Source: an uncultured Alphaproteobacteria bacterium
Lineage (GTDB): Bacteria; Pseudomonadota; Alphaproteobacteria; Sneathiellales; Sneathiellaceae
Assembly (NCBI GenBank): GCA_937910835.1
Contig: CALEMG010000163.1
Coordinates: forward strand, 1-12,620
DNA length: 12,620 nucleotides
Reading direction: 5' to 3'
Below, one piece after another: positions 1 through 6,381 of this stretch. The notes under the pieces are model-generated. The model did not search any database. It had not been told where the DNA came from and was given only the letters and a program-made list of their open reading frames with translations. The position numbers and the translations under genes were made by a program. Numbering within the stretch: position 1 is the stretch's first letter; the number at the start of each line of letters is the position of its first letter.

Positions 1-1
1 G

Positions 2-712
2 GACGCTGAGCCGGCCGAAGAAGTGGTCAGTGCCATCAAAGTCAATGGCGGAGAAGCAATCGCTGTTCCGGGAAGCGTAACAGAGGCTGGTTTCGCTGAA
101 AAGTTCATCAATGAAGGCATCGATGCCTTTGGCGGCGTTGATATTATTGTCAATAACGCGGGCTACACATGGGACGCGCTGGTTCATAAAATGAGCGATG
201 AGCAGTTTGATGCGATGATCGATGTTCATTTGAAAGCGCCATTTCAAATCATCCGCGCGGCCTCCGGATTTATACGTGCACAGGCAGACAAAGAAGCCGC
301 CGAAGGGCGGGAGGTATTCCGTAAAATTGTCAATATTTCCTCTATTGCTGGCACGGGCGGCAATGCGGGCCAGATTAATTATTCTTCTGCAAAGTCAGGC
401 GTCCTCGGGATGACCAAGACCATGGCCAAGGAATGGGGACGGTTGAAAGTAAATGTGAACTGTGTTGCTTTCGGTTTTATCCAGACCCGCCTTACCGAAG
501 CGACTAATGAAAAGAAGACTATTGTCGTTGAGGGGAACGAGGTTGGCATCGGCATCCCGGAAAAACTGGTCGCGGGTATGGAGATGATGATTCCGCTCGG
601 CAGGGCTGGCACGCCGCAAGAAGCCGCGGATGGCGTTTATCTTTTCTGCGCTCCGGAATCTAATTACATCAGCGGACAGACACTGATCGTTGGCGGTGGA
701 TTGACCATCTAG
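2..712 (+). CDS. Short-chain dehydrogenase/reductase (5'-truncated by window edge)
   Basis: This is the C-terminal part of a classical SDR, an NAD(P)-dependent oxidoreductase that probably works as a 3-hydroxyacyl-CoA dehydrogenase or 3-oxoacyl reductase. The frame is open from base 2, so the GTG at 23 is not a credible start; the true start and the Gly-rich cofactor motif lie upstream of the window. Visible motifs are NNAG at 152-163, and the catalytic Ser (341-343), Tyr (380-382) and Lys (392-394) in the usual Ser-x12-Tyr-x3-Lys spacing. A segment rich in Glu and Gly (about 500-570) forms the substrate loop. The C-terminal SGQTLIVGGG matches the SDR dimer interface. The crotonase gene follows after 24 bases, so the two are probably co-transcribed. 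Family assignment is firm; the substrate is inferred from neighbours. Confidence 0.93.
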   Translation, partial: DAEPAEEVVSAIKVNGGEAIAVPGSVTEAGFAEKFINEGIDAFGGVDIIVNNAGYTWDALVHKMSDEQFDAMIDVHLKAPFQIIRAASGFIRAQADKEAAEGREVFRKIVNISSIAGTGGNAGQINYSSAKSGVLGMTKTMAKEWGRLKVNVNCVAFGFIQTRLTEATNEKKTIVVEGNEVGIGIPEKLVAGMEMMIPLGRAGTPQEAADGVYLFCAPESNYISGQTLIVGGGLTI

Positions 713-736
713 CTTTCACGCAGAGGGAGCAGGGCT

Positions 737-1501
737 ATGCAGTATGAAGATATTTCGTTAGAGATCGATCGAGGCGTGGCCCGGCTGACTTTTCGCCGAC
801 CTGGCAAGTTGAATGCCTTGCGTGATCATACCGGAAGCGAAATGCAGGCGGCGTTTGACGAGATGGAGAGTAATCCCGATGTCCGGGCGATTGTCTTGAC
901 CGGTGAAGGACGAGCTTTCGGGGTCGGGTATGACCTTTCTCTTGCCAAGCCGGATAATGTTCCGGATATGGCGAAAATTCTAGAGGAGGACTATAATCCT
1001 TTGATACGGAGAATGCGTGCGTCGCGGCTGCCGATTGTCAGTGTCATTAATGGCCCTTGTGCTGGTGCGTCTGTTGGCATTGCGCTCGCTGGTGATATTG
1101 TGATTGCCGCACGCTCTGCATATTTTTACGAACCCTTTGTAGGGCTAGCGCTTATTCCTGACGCAGGAAATACTTTATTTCTGCCGAGGGCTGTTGGCCG
1201 GATCCGGGCGGCGGGTGCGATGCTGCTCGCAGAGAAAATTACGGTGGAAGAGGCGCTTTCCTGGGGCTTGGTATGGCGTGTTTTTGAGGACGGAGAGCTT
1301 ATGAGCAGGGCAGACGAGATTGCTCATAAGTTGGCAGGATTTTCACCGACGTCAGTATCCCTTATTAAAAAACTCATTTCAGAGGCGTCAGATTATGGGC
1401 TTTCCGAGCAGCTTGATCTTGAGCGGGATGCGCAAGGCGAGGCGTGCGGGAGTTCCGAAATGAAAGCTGCTATTGCGTCTTTCTTCGCCAAGCGGAAGTA
1501 G
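737..1501 (+). CDS. Enoyl-CoA hydratase/isomerase family protein, PaaG-like
   Basis: This is a 254-residue crotonase-fold acyl-CoA enzyme, a usual family length. The ATG is preceded by a good ribosome site (AGAGGGAG, about 9 bases upstream). The first oxyanion segment is AFGVGYDL (residues 60-67) and the second is GPCAGASVGIALAGD (106-120). IPDAGNT (140-146) places Asp142 where PaaG-type isomerases carry their catalytic Asp. The C-terminal EQLDLERDAQ also resembles PaaG. The Glu of the classical hydratase in the second segment is replaced by Gly, so double-bond isomerisation is more likely than simple hydration (inference from family knowledge). Val63 sits where the oxyanion Ala is usual. The gene ends in tandem TAG TAG stops, then a long intergenic region begins. 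Confidence 0.92.
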   Translation: MQYEDISLEIDRGVARLTFRRPGKLNALRDHTGSEMQAAFDEMESNPDVRAIVLTGEGRAFGVGYDLSLAKPDNVPDMAKILEEDYNPLIRRMRASRLPIVSVINGPCAGASVGIALAGDIVIAARSAYFYEPFVGLALIPDAGNTLFLPRAVGRIRAAGAMLLAEKITVEEALSWGLVWRVFEDGELMSRADEIAHKLAGFSPTSVSLIKKLISEASDYGLSEQLDLERDAQGEACGSSEMKAAIASFFAKRK

Positions 1502-1518
1502 TAGAAATATTCTAGGAA

Positions 1519-1535
1519 CGAAACATGCCGTTTCG
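1519..1535 (+). terminator. Possible weak terminator hairpin after the crotonase gene
   Basis: CGAAAC pairs with GTTTCG around a 5-base loop, 17 bases after the stop codon. The position suits transcription termination. No run of T follows (the next bases are AAGGTTTC), so it may only be a 3'-end stabilising hairpin. Confidence 0.3.
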
Positions 1536-1553
1536 AAGGTTTCAAATAAGCGG

Positions 1554-1586
1554 ACATGCTTCGACAATATATTTGTTGTCGCATGT
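1554..1586 (+). other. Bulged inverted repeat in intergenic region
   Basis: ACATG (1554-1558) pairs with CATGT (1582-1586), and CGACAA (1562-1567) pairs with TTGTCG (1576-1581). The left arm carries a 3-base bulge (CTT) and the loop is 8 bases. There is no T tract after it, so a terminator is not supported. It could be an RNA hairpin or a protein-binding site. Confidence 0.4.
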
Positions 1587-1629
1587 TCTGCTTGTTGTTT
1601 AACGCAGAGTACGACTAAAAAAATATTCT

Positions 1630-1656
1630 ACGGCATTTAAAATGAATATCTGCCGT
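1630..1656 (+). repeat. Inverted repeat ACGGCA/TGCCGT
   Basis: Perfect 6-base arms at 1630-1635 and 1651-1656 flank a 15-base AT-rich centre. Copies of TATTCTA lie just outside both arms (1624-1630 and 1660-1666). The function is unknown; it may be a binding site upstream of the promoter at 1713. Confidence 0.35.
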
Positions 1657-1685
1657 GAGTATTCTATTGCCTGCAGCTTAAAATA

Positions 1686-1709
1686 AAAAATGAATCATAA
1701 ATCATTTTT
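1686..1709. promoter_or_regulatory. Operator-like palindrome, box 1
   Basis: AAAAATGA (1686-1693) and TCATTTTT (1702-1709) are perfect 8-base inverted arms around an 8-base spacer. The 16-base core at 1690-1705, ATGAATCATAAATCAT, recurs with few changes at 4675-4690 and 4759-4774 upstream of dctP. A dyad of this size is typical of TetR-family operators, and a TetR gene is present at 10218. It ends 3 bases before the TTGACT -35 element, so bound protein could block or contact RNA polymerase. The regulator assignment is inference. Confidence 0.6.
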
Positions 1710-1712
1710 ATG

Positions 1713-1741
1713 TTGACTATGTCAATTGCAGCAAATAAATT
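1713..1741 (+). promoter_or_regulatory. Probable sigma-70-type promoter for the acyl-CoA dehydrogenase gene
   Basis: TTGACT at 1713-1718 is 17 bases from TAAATT at 1736-1741. The -35 matches the consensus TTGACA at five of six positions and the -10 matches TATAAT at four of six. Transcription would start near 1748, leaving a leader of about 80 bases. The -35 lies inside a small palindrome, TTGAC-TAT-GTCAA (1713-1725), which may be a second regulator site. Confidence 0.5.
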
Positions 1742-1829
1742 CCTTTCAACACAGGGAATATTGGGTGATATCCGCGCCGAAAAAGACAATCACTGAAACG
1801 GCGCAACCGCCCATATCTATGAGGGACGC

Positions 1830-3002
1830 ATGGAAATCTTTAATTCACTACCACAGTTGGTAGATGAGGAATATGTGCTTACGCGTGAAACGGCACGCCG
1901 GTTTTTCCAAGATGAAGTTTCTCCGCATTATGCTGAATGGGAAAAGCGGGGATATATCGACAAAGATACTTGGAGGAAAGCTGGTTCGCAGGGTTTGTTA
2001 TGTTCGATGATTCCCGAAGAGTATGGCGGGATCGACGGAAATTTTCTTCATGCGATGGTTATTGTCGAGGAAATAGCGCGCAGTGAATGTTCGCTTCCCG
2101 GCTTTTTTACCCATTCCGATATCATAGTCCCCTATATTGCGCGGCTTGGAACAGCAGACCAAAAGAAGCGTTGGCTTCCGGGCTGCGTTAGTGGCGATGT
2201 GGTTTCAAGTATAGCCATTACCGAGCCCGGCGCCGGATCGGACATGAAAGGCGTCAAACTGCGCGCAAAACGGGATGGCAGTGATTGGATCCTGAGCGGC
2301 CAGAAGACTTTTATTACAAATGGCTGGCTTGCGGATTTGGTTATTGTGGTCGCCAATACCAGTCCGGATGCTGGCTCAAGAAGCAAAAGCCTTTTTCTGC
2401 TCGATGCGAAGAGCGATGGTTTCGAGCGAGGTCGACTGCTGGAGAAGGTCGGGCAGAAGGCGCAGGATACGGCCGAGCTCTTTTTCGATGACGTTCGTCT
2501 TCCCGCCGATGCAATGCTAGGTGAAGAGGGGAGGGGCATGCAGTATCTGATGCAGGAACTCCCCTTGGAACGTTTGCTTGTTGGCGTCTGGGCACAAGCG
2601 GTGGCCGAAAAAGTGTTTGAACGGACTGTCGACTATGTTTTTGAGCGCAAAGCTTTTGGCCAGACAATTGGAAATTTTCAGGCAACGAAATTTACCCTGT
2701 CGGAGGTGCGCACCGAGTTGGAAGTCGGTCGCTCTTTTCTCAATGATTGTGTTGTCCGGCTGCTTAATGGGGAACTGACAAGTGAAACCGCAGCCATGGC
2801 GAAATATTGGCTCTCGGACATGCAGGGGCGGGTCATAGACCGATGCCTCCAGCTATTTGGCGGATATGGCTATATGTGGGAATACCCGGTTGCGCGCGCC
2901 TATGCGGATGCGCGGGCGCAGCGAATTTATGGCGGTGCGAATGAGATCATGAAGGAAATTATCTCACGTGGAATTCAGCAACGGAACGCCGGCGAGCTCT
3001 GA
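1830..3002 (+). CDS. Acyl-CoA dehydrogenase, long-chain (LCAD-like) type
   Basis: This 390-residue FAD enzyme introduces the alpha-beta double bond into an acyl-CoA and passes electrons to electron-transfer flavoprotein. Length is normal for the family. The start ATG has GAGGGA 3 bases upstream. AITEPGAGSD (129-138) is the first family signature, and QLFGGYGY (341-348) begins the second. The position of the usual C-terminal catalytic Glu is Gly (IYGGANEIMKE, 366-376). Instead, LPLERLL (244-250) matches the LCAD layout, with Glu247 as the likely base. LCAD and isovaleryl-CoA dehydrogenase use this alternative placement (family knowledge), which goes with long or branched substrates. The ligase gene starts about 8 bases after the stop, so they share a transcript. 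Confidence 0.95.
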   Translation: MEIFNSLPQLVDEEYVLTRETARRFFQDEVSPHYAEWEKRGYIDKDTWRKAGSQGLLCSMIPEEYGGIDGNFLHAMVIVEEIARSECSLPGFFTHSDIIVPYIARLGTADQKKRWLPGCVSGDVVSSIAITEPGAGSDMKGVKLRAKRDGSDWILSGQKTFITNGWLADLVIVVANTSPDAGSRSKSLFLLDAKSDGFERGRLLEKVGQKAQDTAELFFDDVRLPADAMLGEEGRGMQYLMQELPLERLLVGVWAQAVAEKVFERTVDYVFERKAFGQTIGNFQATKFTLSEVRTELEVGRSFLNDCVVRLLNGELTSETAAMAKYWLSDMQGRVIDRCLQLFGGYGYMWEYPVARAYADARAQRIYGGANEIMKEIISRGIQQRNAGEL

Positions 3003-3009
3003 TTGGGAT

Positions 3010-4623
3010 ATGACGATGCAGGATGATGACAATATGCCACGAGACTGGAGAGAGTATAACTCTCTGGCTGATATGATAAGAGCACAAGCGAAGCAGACGC
3101 CGAACCAGCTCGCGCTTGTCGCGCGATCAGCGACTGGGCAGGAAGAACGTATTACTTATGCCCAAATGGTCTGGCGCGGAGAAAAGTTGGCGCGGGGGCT
3201 ATACCAGATTGGCGCGACGGAAAACGATCATGTCGGCGTTTGCCTCGACAATAAATCCGCCTATGAGGCGATCATTACGCTGCTGGCGTGCGCCTTTGGC
3301 GGCATGGTTTGCGTAACGATCAACGCCCGCTTCGCCGAGGAAGAAATCCTGCATGCGCTGACGCTCGCCGATGTACGTTATCTCGTATGAGATGAAGCGA
3401 AATGATCACGTACAGAAAATGTCCGTGAAGGTGCGCCGCTTCTTAACAGTGTTATGCTCGTGGGTAACAGTGAATCCAATAATACTATTCCCTGGAATTT
3501 GGTACTGGATCAGGCAGAGGCTGTTAATGTCGATTGGCCAACGAGGGAACTCGAAGACATTTCAGAGATACTATTCACCTCGGGTACAACAGCCCGGCCG
3601 AAGGCAGCATTGATGAGTAACCGGAGCGCACTGGCGAGTGCTTATGGTTTTGCGCAGGCAATGAGCCTGAGGTCTGACAGCGTTTATCAAAGCTTCTTCC
3701 CCTTCTTTACGACAGCTTGTCTCCGCTGCGTGTTGTATCCAAGCTGGTTTGTCGGGGCAACGGCTGTTGTTGATCCTGAGCTGGAGGTAGAAGACATCCT
3801 CCGTCGGATGGAGAATGAAAGAACCACGACCTATATAGGCGTACCAGCTTTCTATATTTTCCTGCTCGAAAAATATGATAGCTCAGCGCGCGACCTATCG
3901 TCCCTTGAGATCATTGATGCCGGTGGGGCGTCGATGCCGGCTGAATTGACGCGCCGTCTTATTGATGCTTTTCCGCAGCTTGATGTACGGCAAACCTATG
4001 GCCAAACAGAAGGCGGACCTTGCGGCACTGTTCTTGTGGGTAAAGAGGCTCTTGCTCATATAGGATCCGCCGGAATTGCTTGGGTGGTTAGCGTGTTTCG
4101 CTTTGTGGTCGATATTGTCCAGGACGTTCTTTGTTATTCGGTTGGCGAAATCGCCGTTCGTTCTCCCTCCCTCTTTTCAGGTTATTACAAGAATGAAGAG
4201 GCGACGCGGGAAACCCTGAAAGACGGGTGGCTGCTTTCCGGCGATCTCGGAAAACTGGATGAGGAAGGATATCTTTATGTCGTGGACCGCAAAAAGGACA
4301 TGGTCATTCGGGGTGGCCTTAACATCGGGACACAGGAAGTTGAGGGCGTCCTCCTTCGATATGAGGGGGTGGAAGAGGTCGCTGTTATCGGCATACCGCA
4401 CAGAAAGCTGGGAGAGGATCTTCTCGCCGTTCTAACTATTTCGGCCGGCGCAAAAATCGACGCGGAAGCGGTTCGGCAATTCTGCGCGGACAAGCTCGCG
4501 GATTTCAAAATACCCAGGCAATTTGAAATCATTGATCAGATGCCGCGCTCACCGATGGGGAAAGTACTGAAGACGGACCTTCGCGCTCGCTTTAAGGAGC
4601 TATTAGCGGAGCCTGTTGGGTAG
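3010..4623 (+). pseudogene. AMP-forming acyl-CoA ligase interrupted by two in-frame TGA codons
   Basis: This is an ANL-superfamily acyl-CoA synthetase, which would activate a free acid with ATP and CoA. From the ATG at 3010 it spans 538 codons, a normal length. Codons 127 (3388-3390) and 132 (3403-3405) are TGA. The same frame reads as plausible ligase protein before and after them, so this is not a frameshift. Motifs present: the P-loop-like TSGTTARPK (codons 190-198), YGQTEGG, SGDLG, the hinge-region DRKKDMVIRGG, and SPMGK with the catalytic Lys at codon 518. Oddities: the usual P-x-x-H region reads PFFTTACLR, without the His, and about 4060-4150 has lost the expected Pro and Gly pattern. 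Starts at 3016 and 3034 are also possible; 3034 has AGGA about 10 bases upstream. The likely products are a dead 126-residue fragment and an untranslated remainder. Confidence 0.8.
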
Positions 4624-4625
4624 GT

Positions 4626-4650
4626 GCCGTGCCAAGAAGGCTCGGCCTTT
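4626..4650 (+). terminator. Weak intrinsic terminator-like hairpin after the ligase
   Basis: GCCGTGCC (4626-4633) pairs with GGCTCGGC (4639-4646) with one T-T mismatch around the loop AAGAA. It starts 3 bases after the ligase stop and is followed by CTTTC, a very short T run. The GC-rich stem and its position favour termination; the poor T tract argues for partial read-through. Confidence 0.45.
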
Positions 4651-4672
4651 CAAAATGGATCTGACCGGTAAA

Positions 4673-4692
4673 TTATGAATTGTGAATCATAA
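4673..4692. promoter_or_regulatory. Operator-like palindrome, box 2
   Basis: TTATGA (4673-4678) and TCATAA (4687-4692) are perfect inverted arms with the same 8-base spacing as box 1. The core ATGAATTGTGAATCAT (4675-4690) matches box 1 at 13 of 16 positions. An AT-rich TATATAAAA follows at 4695-4703, so the box may overlap a -35 region. Binding by the TetR protein at 10218 is inferred. Confidence 0.55.
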
Positions 4693-4694
4693 AT

Positions 4695-4703
4695 TATATA
4701 AAA
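4695..4703 (+). promoter_or_regulatory. Candidate -10 region for the TRAP operon
   Basis: TATATAAAA contains TATATA and TATAAA hexamers immediately downstream of box 2. The only -35-like sequence at fitting distance is TTATGA (4673-4678), which is part of box 2 and is a poor match. If this is the promoter, transcription would begin about 95 bases before dctP and the operator would cover the -35. Confidence 0.3.
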
Positions 4704-4731
4704 GGGGGTGGCTAAAAACCGTTAAAACCAA

Positions 4732-4754
4732 GGCCGACGTCGAAAGTATCGGCC
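4732..4754. repeat. Inverted repeat GGCCGA/TCGGCC in the dctP leader
   Basis: GGCCGA (4732-4737) and TCGGCC (4749-4754) are perfect 6-base arms around 11 bases. In RNA this would be a GC-rich hairpin followed by AAAAA, so it is not a terminator for the + strand. It lies between operator-like boxes 2 and 3. Confidence 0.35.
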
Positions 4755-4758
4755 AAAA

Positions 4759-4774
4759 ATGAACTATGAATCAA
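4759..4774. promoter_or_regulatory. Operator-like box 3
   Basis: ATGAACTATGAATCAA matches boxes 1 and 2 at 12 to 13 of 16 positions, but its own dyad is weaker (ATGA against TCAA). It begins exactly 84 bases after box 2, about eight helical turns, and ends 30 bases before the dctP start. Confidence 0.45.
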
Positions 4775-4804
4775 TAAGCATTTATATCTAACGAGGACGG
4801 TATC

Positions 4805-5854
4805 ATGATTGGGAAAATTAAACAGAATTTGAAATTCGGACTGGCGGCGCTGGCGCTTTGCTCTGCCGCGGTAGTCGGAAGCGCGCAGGCGGAAGACTAT
4901 CCGTCATTAAACCTGCGTCTTGCGCATTTCATACCATCAAACACGGCAGGAGCGCAGTGGGAGCAATGGTGGGTTGATGAAGTTGAAAAACGCTCCGGCG
5001 GTAAAATCAAAACCAAGATTTTTTGGGCTGGCAGCATGGGGGGACCAAAAGAAATTCTAAAACTGCCCGGAACCGGAGCTGTTCAGCTTGGTGTGACAGC
5101 GCAAGGATACTTTACGAGAGAAATGCCGGTTGCCGGGAATGCGTCGCTATTGCGTGTGCATCAGACGCCGGCGGATGCCGTTGATACCTGGAGACGCTGG
5201 CAGGAAGACCCACAGACACGTGCCGATATGGATAAGAACGGTGTGATTGGATTGTATCATCAGGGCAGTAATCCCTACCGTCTGTTCTGTACGAAGCCGG
5301 TTGAAACCCTGGCCGATCTGGAAGGCCTTCGCGTCCGGGTTCCCGGCGCCCCTTATTGGGTCGAGTTCCTGTCGGCTATGGGTGTCGTCCCGGTTTCCAT
5401 TCCCTACAGCGAGATGTATGGAGCTCTTCAAAAGGGAACGGTGGATTGCTCCTTCTCCGCGCATGAACAGGCCATATCTGGAAAATTCTATGAAGTTGCC
5501 AAATACGCCATTGACTTGAACCTGGGTTCTCAACCGACATGGGGCGTTTTCGTCAATAAGAAGATATTCGATGCGTGGCCGGAAAATGTTCAGAAGCTCA
5601 TGAGAGAGGTAAGTGATGATTTGATGAAAGTCGTGGCGGTTGAAAATGTCAAACTCGCGGAAAAAACGATTGAGGTAGATTTCCCAGAGCATGGCGTCAC
5701 CTACGTCAAATTTAAGGAAGCTGCTGAATTCGACGAAAAGGGTGGAAGCATGATTGATCTCTGGGCTGCGGATTTGAAAGAAAGAGGGTTCTCAGATGCC
5801 GTCGAACGTCTGGGGCCGGTCCTGAGTGAAAAACAAGCTAATTTTAAGGATTGA
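4805..5854 (+). CDS. dctP: TRAP transporter periplasmic substrate-binding protein (DctP family)
   Basis: This 349-residue protein captures an organic acid in the periplasm and delivers it to the DctQM membrane complex. A signal peptide is clear: a basic start, a hydrophobic stretch at about residues 11-26, and cleavage after SAQA (residue 29). The mature part opens with LNLRLAHFIP, the usual DctP beta strand. The core LRVRVPGAPYW (175-185) carries the Arg (probably Arg178) that binds the ligand carboxylate in this family, and YSEMYGALQKGTVDCSF (201-217) is the family signature region. The ribosome site GAGGA is 7 bases before the ATG. dctQ follows after 8 bases. The ligand cannot be read from sequence; the beta-oxidation neighbours suggest a carboxylic acid destined for CoA activation. 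Confidence 0.95.
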   Translation: MIGKIKQNLKFGLAALALCSAAVVGSAQAEDYPSLNLRLAHFIPSNTAGAQWEQWWVDEVEKRSGGKIKTKIFWAGSMGGPKEILKLPGTGAVQLGVTAQGYFTREMPVAGNASLLRVHQTPADAVDTWRRWQEDPQTRADMDKNGVIGLYHQGSNPYRLFCTKPVETLADLEGLRVRVPGAPYWVEFLSAMGVVPVSIPYSEMYGALQKGTVDCSFSAHEQAISGKFYEVAKYAIDLNLGSQPTWGVFVNKKIFDAWPENVQKLMREVSDDLMKVVAVENVKLAEKTIEVDFPEHGVTYVKFKEAAEFDEKGGSMIDLWAADLKERGFSDAVERLGPVLSEKQANFKD

Positions 5855-5862
5855 GTTAGCTT

Positions 5863-6381
5863 ATGAACCGCTTAATCGAGCATTCTTTGCAGTTGATCTG
5901 CGCGCTCGCGTTAGCTGTGATGATGTTGGTCGGTGCGACTGACATCATCATGGGCGTGATGTTCAATATGTATTTGCCGTTCAAGGTTGAGTTGAGCGGA
6001 CTCCTCTTTGCCGTCGTGATCTTTTTATCGCAGCCCCTGGTGACCGCGAGAGAAGAGCATGTCGTTGTGGATGTGTTTTCAAGCAAGCTAACATCCCATT
6101 GGAAATTGATCAGCAGGGTTATTGCTAAGCTCACGGCGATTGCTGTGCTGGCATTGCTCGCTTTTGCTTCTTGGGGCCTGTTTGTCTCAAGTTGGGAAAT
6201 AGATGAAAAATCGATCGATTTTCTGCAGATACCTATCTACCCGGTAAAATTCCTGGTTTTCGCGGGCTTTTCTCTGGCGGCAATCATCTCGATCATACAG
6301 CTTTTTAGGCTTTTCCTCCGACCGCAAGAAGATAGTCACACTCAAGAAGACCTGAATGAGGGAGAGAAGGCAGATGGATAG
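5863..6381 (+). CDS. dctQ: TRAP transporter small membrane subunit (DctQ family)
   Basis: This 172-residue inner-membrane protein has four predicted hydrophobic segments, at about residues 8-30, 43-62, 84-106 and 124-150, and a charged C-terminal tail. Size, topology and position between dctP and dctM identify the DctQ subunit, which forms the transporter membrane part with DctM. Sequence conservation is low in this family, so the call rests mainly on topology and context. Its stop TAG overlaps the likely dctM start in ATGGATAG (6374-6381), a sign of translational coupling. Confidence 0.92.
   Translation: MNRLIEHSLQLICALALAVMMLVGATDIIMGVMFNMYLPFKVELSGLLFAVVIFLSQPLVTAREEHVVVDVFSSKLTSHWKLISRVIAKLTAIAVLALLAFASWGLFVSSWEIDEKSIDFLQIPIYPVKFLVFAGFSLAAIISIIQLFRLFLRPQEDSHTQEDLNEGEKADG

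Larger units (their letters stand above)
1502..1829. other. 328-base AT-rich intergenic region
   Basis: No credible gene is seen here. The region separates the SDR/crotonase pair from the acyl-CoA dehydrogenase gene. Its left part (1502-1666) is rich in inverted repeats: TAGAA/TTCTA at 1502-1514, CGAAAC/GTTTCG at 1519-1535, a bulged hairpin at 1554-1586, and ACGGCA/TGCCGT at 1630-1656. TATTCTA occurs three times (1508, 1624, 1660). None of the hairpins has a clear T tract. The right part carries an operator-like box and a probable promoter, listed separately. The most likely reading is the end of one transcript and the control region of the next. Confidence 0.7.
4624..4804. other. 181-base intergenic control region before the TRAP genes
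   Basis: No gene is seen here. It contains, in order, a weak terminator-like hairpin, operator-like box 2 followed by an AT-rich -10-like stretch, an inverted repeat GGCCGA/TCGGCC, operator-like box 3, and the dctP ribosome site GAGGA at 4793-4797. It probably ends the ligase transcript and starts the TRAP transcript. Confidence 0.7.

Noticed and set aside
3388..3405. Selenocysteine or TGA-as-Trp decoding in the ligase
   Set aside because: All other genes in the window avoid internal TGA, and the dehydrogenase and dctP genes end in TGA, so a reassigned code is unlikely. Two selenocysteines five codons apart in this enzyme family have no precedent I know, and I saw no convincing bacterial SECIS hairpin directly after either TGA.
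3371..3613. Open frame in another phase across the ligase interruption, as a sign of paired frameshifts
   Set aside because: Its translation does not resemble ligase protein, whereas the original frame does on both sides of the TGA codons and between them.
6207..6222. Perfect 16-base palindrome AAAATCGATCGATTTT
   Set aside because: It lies inside dctQ and encodes an ordinary loop (EKSIDF). With no repeats elsewhere and no promoter nearby it is most likely chance.
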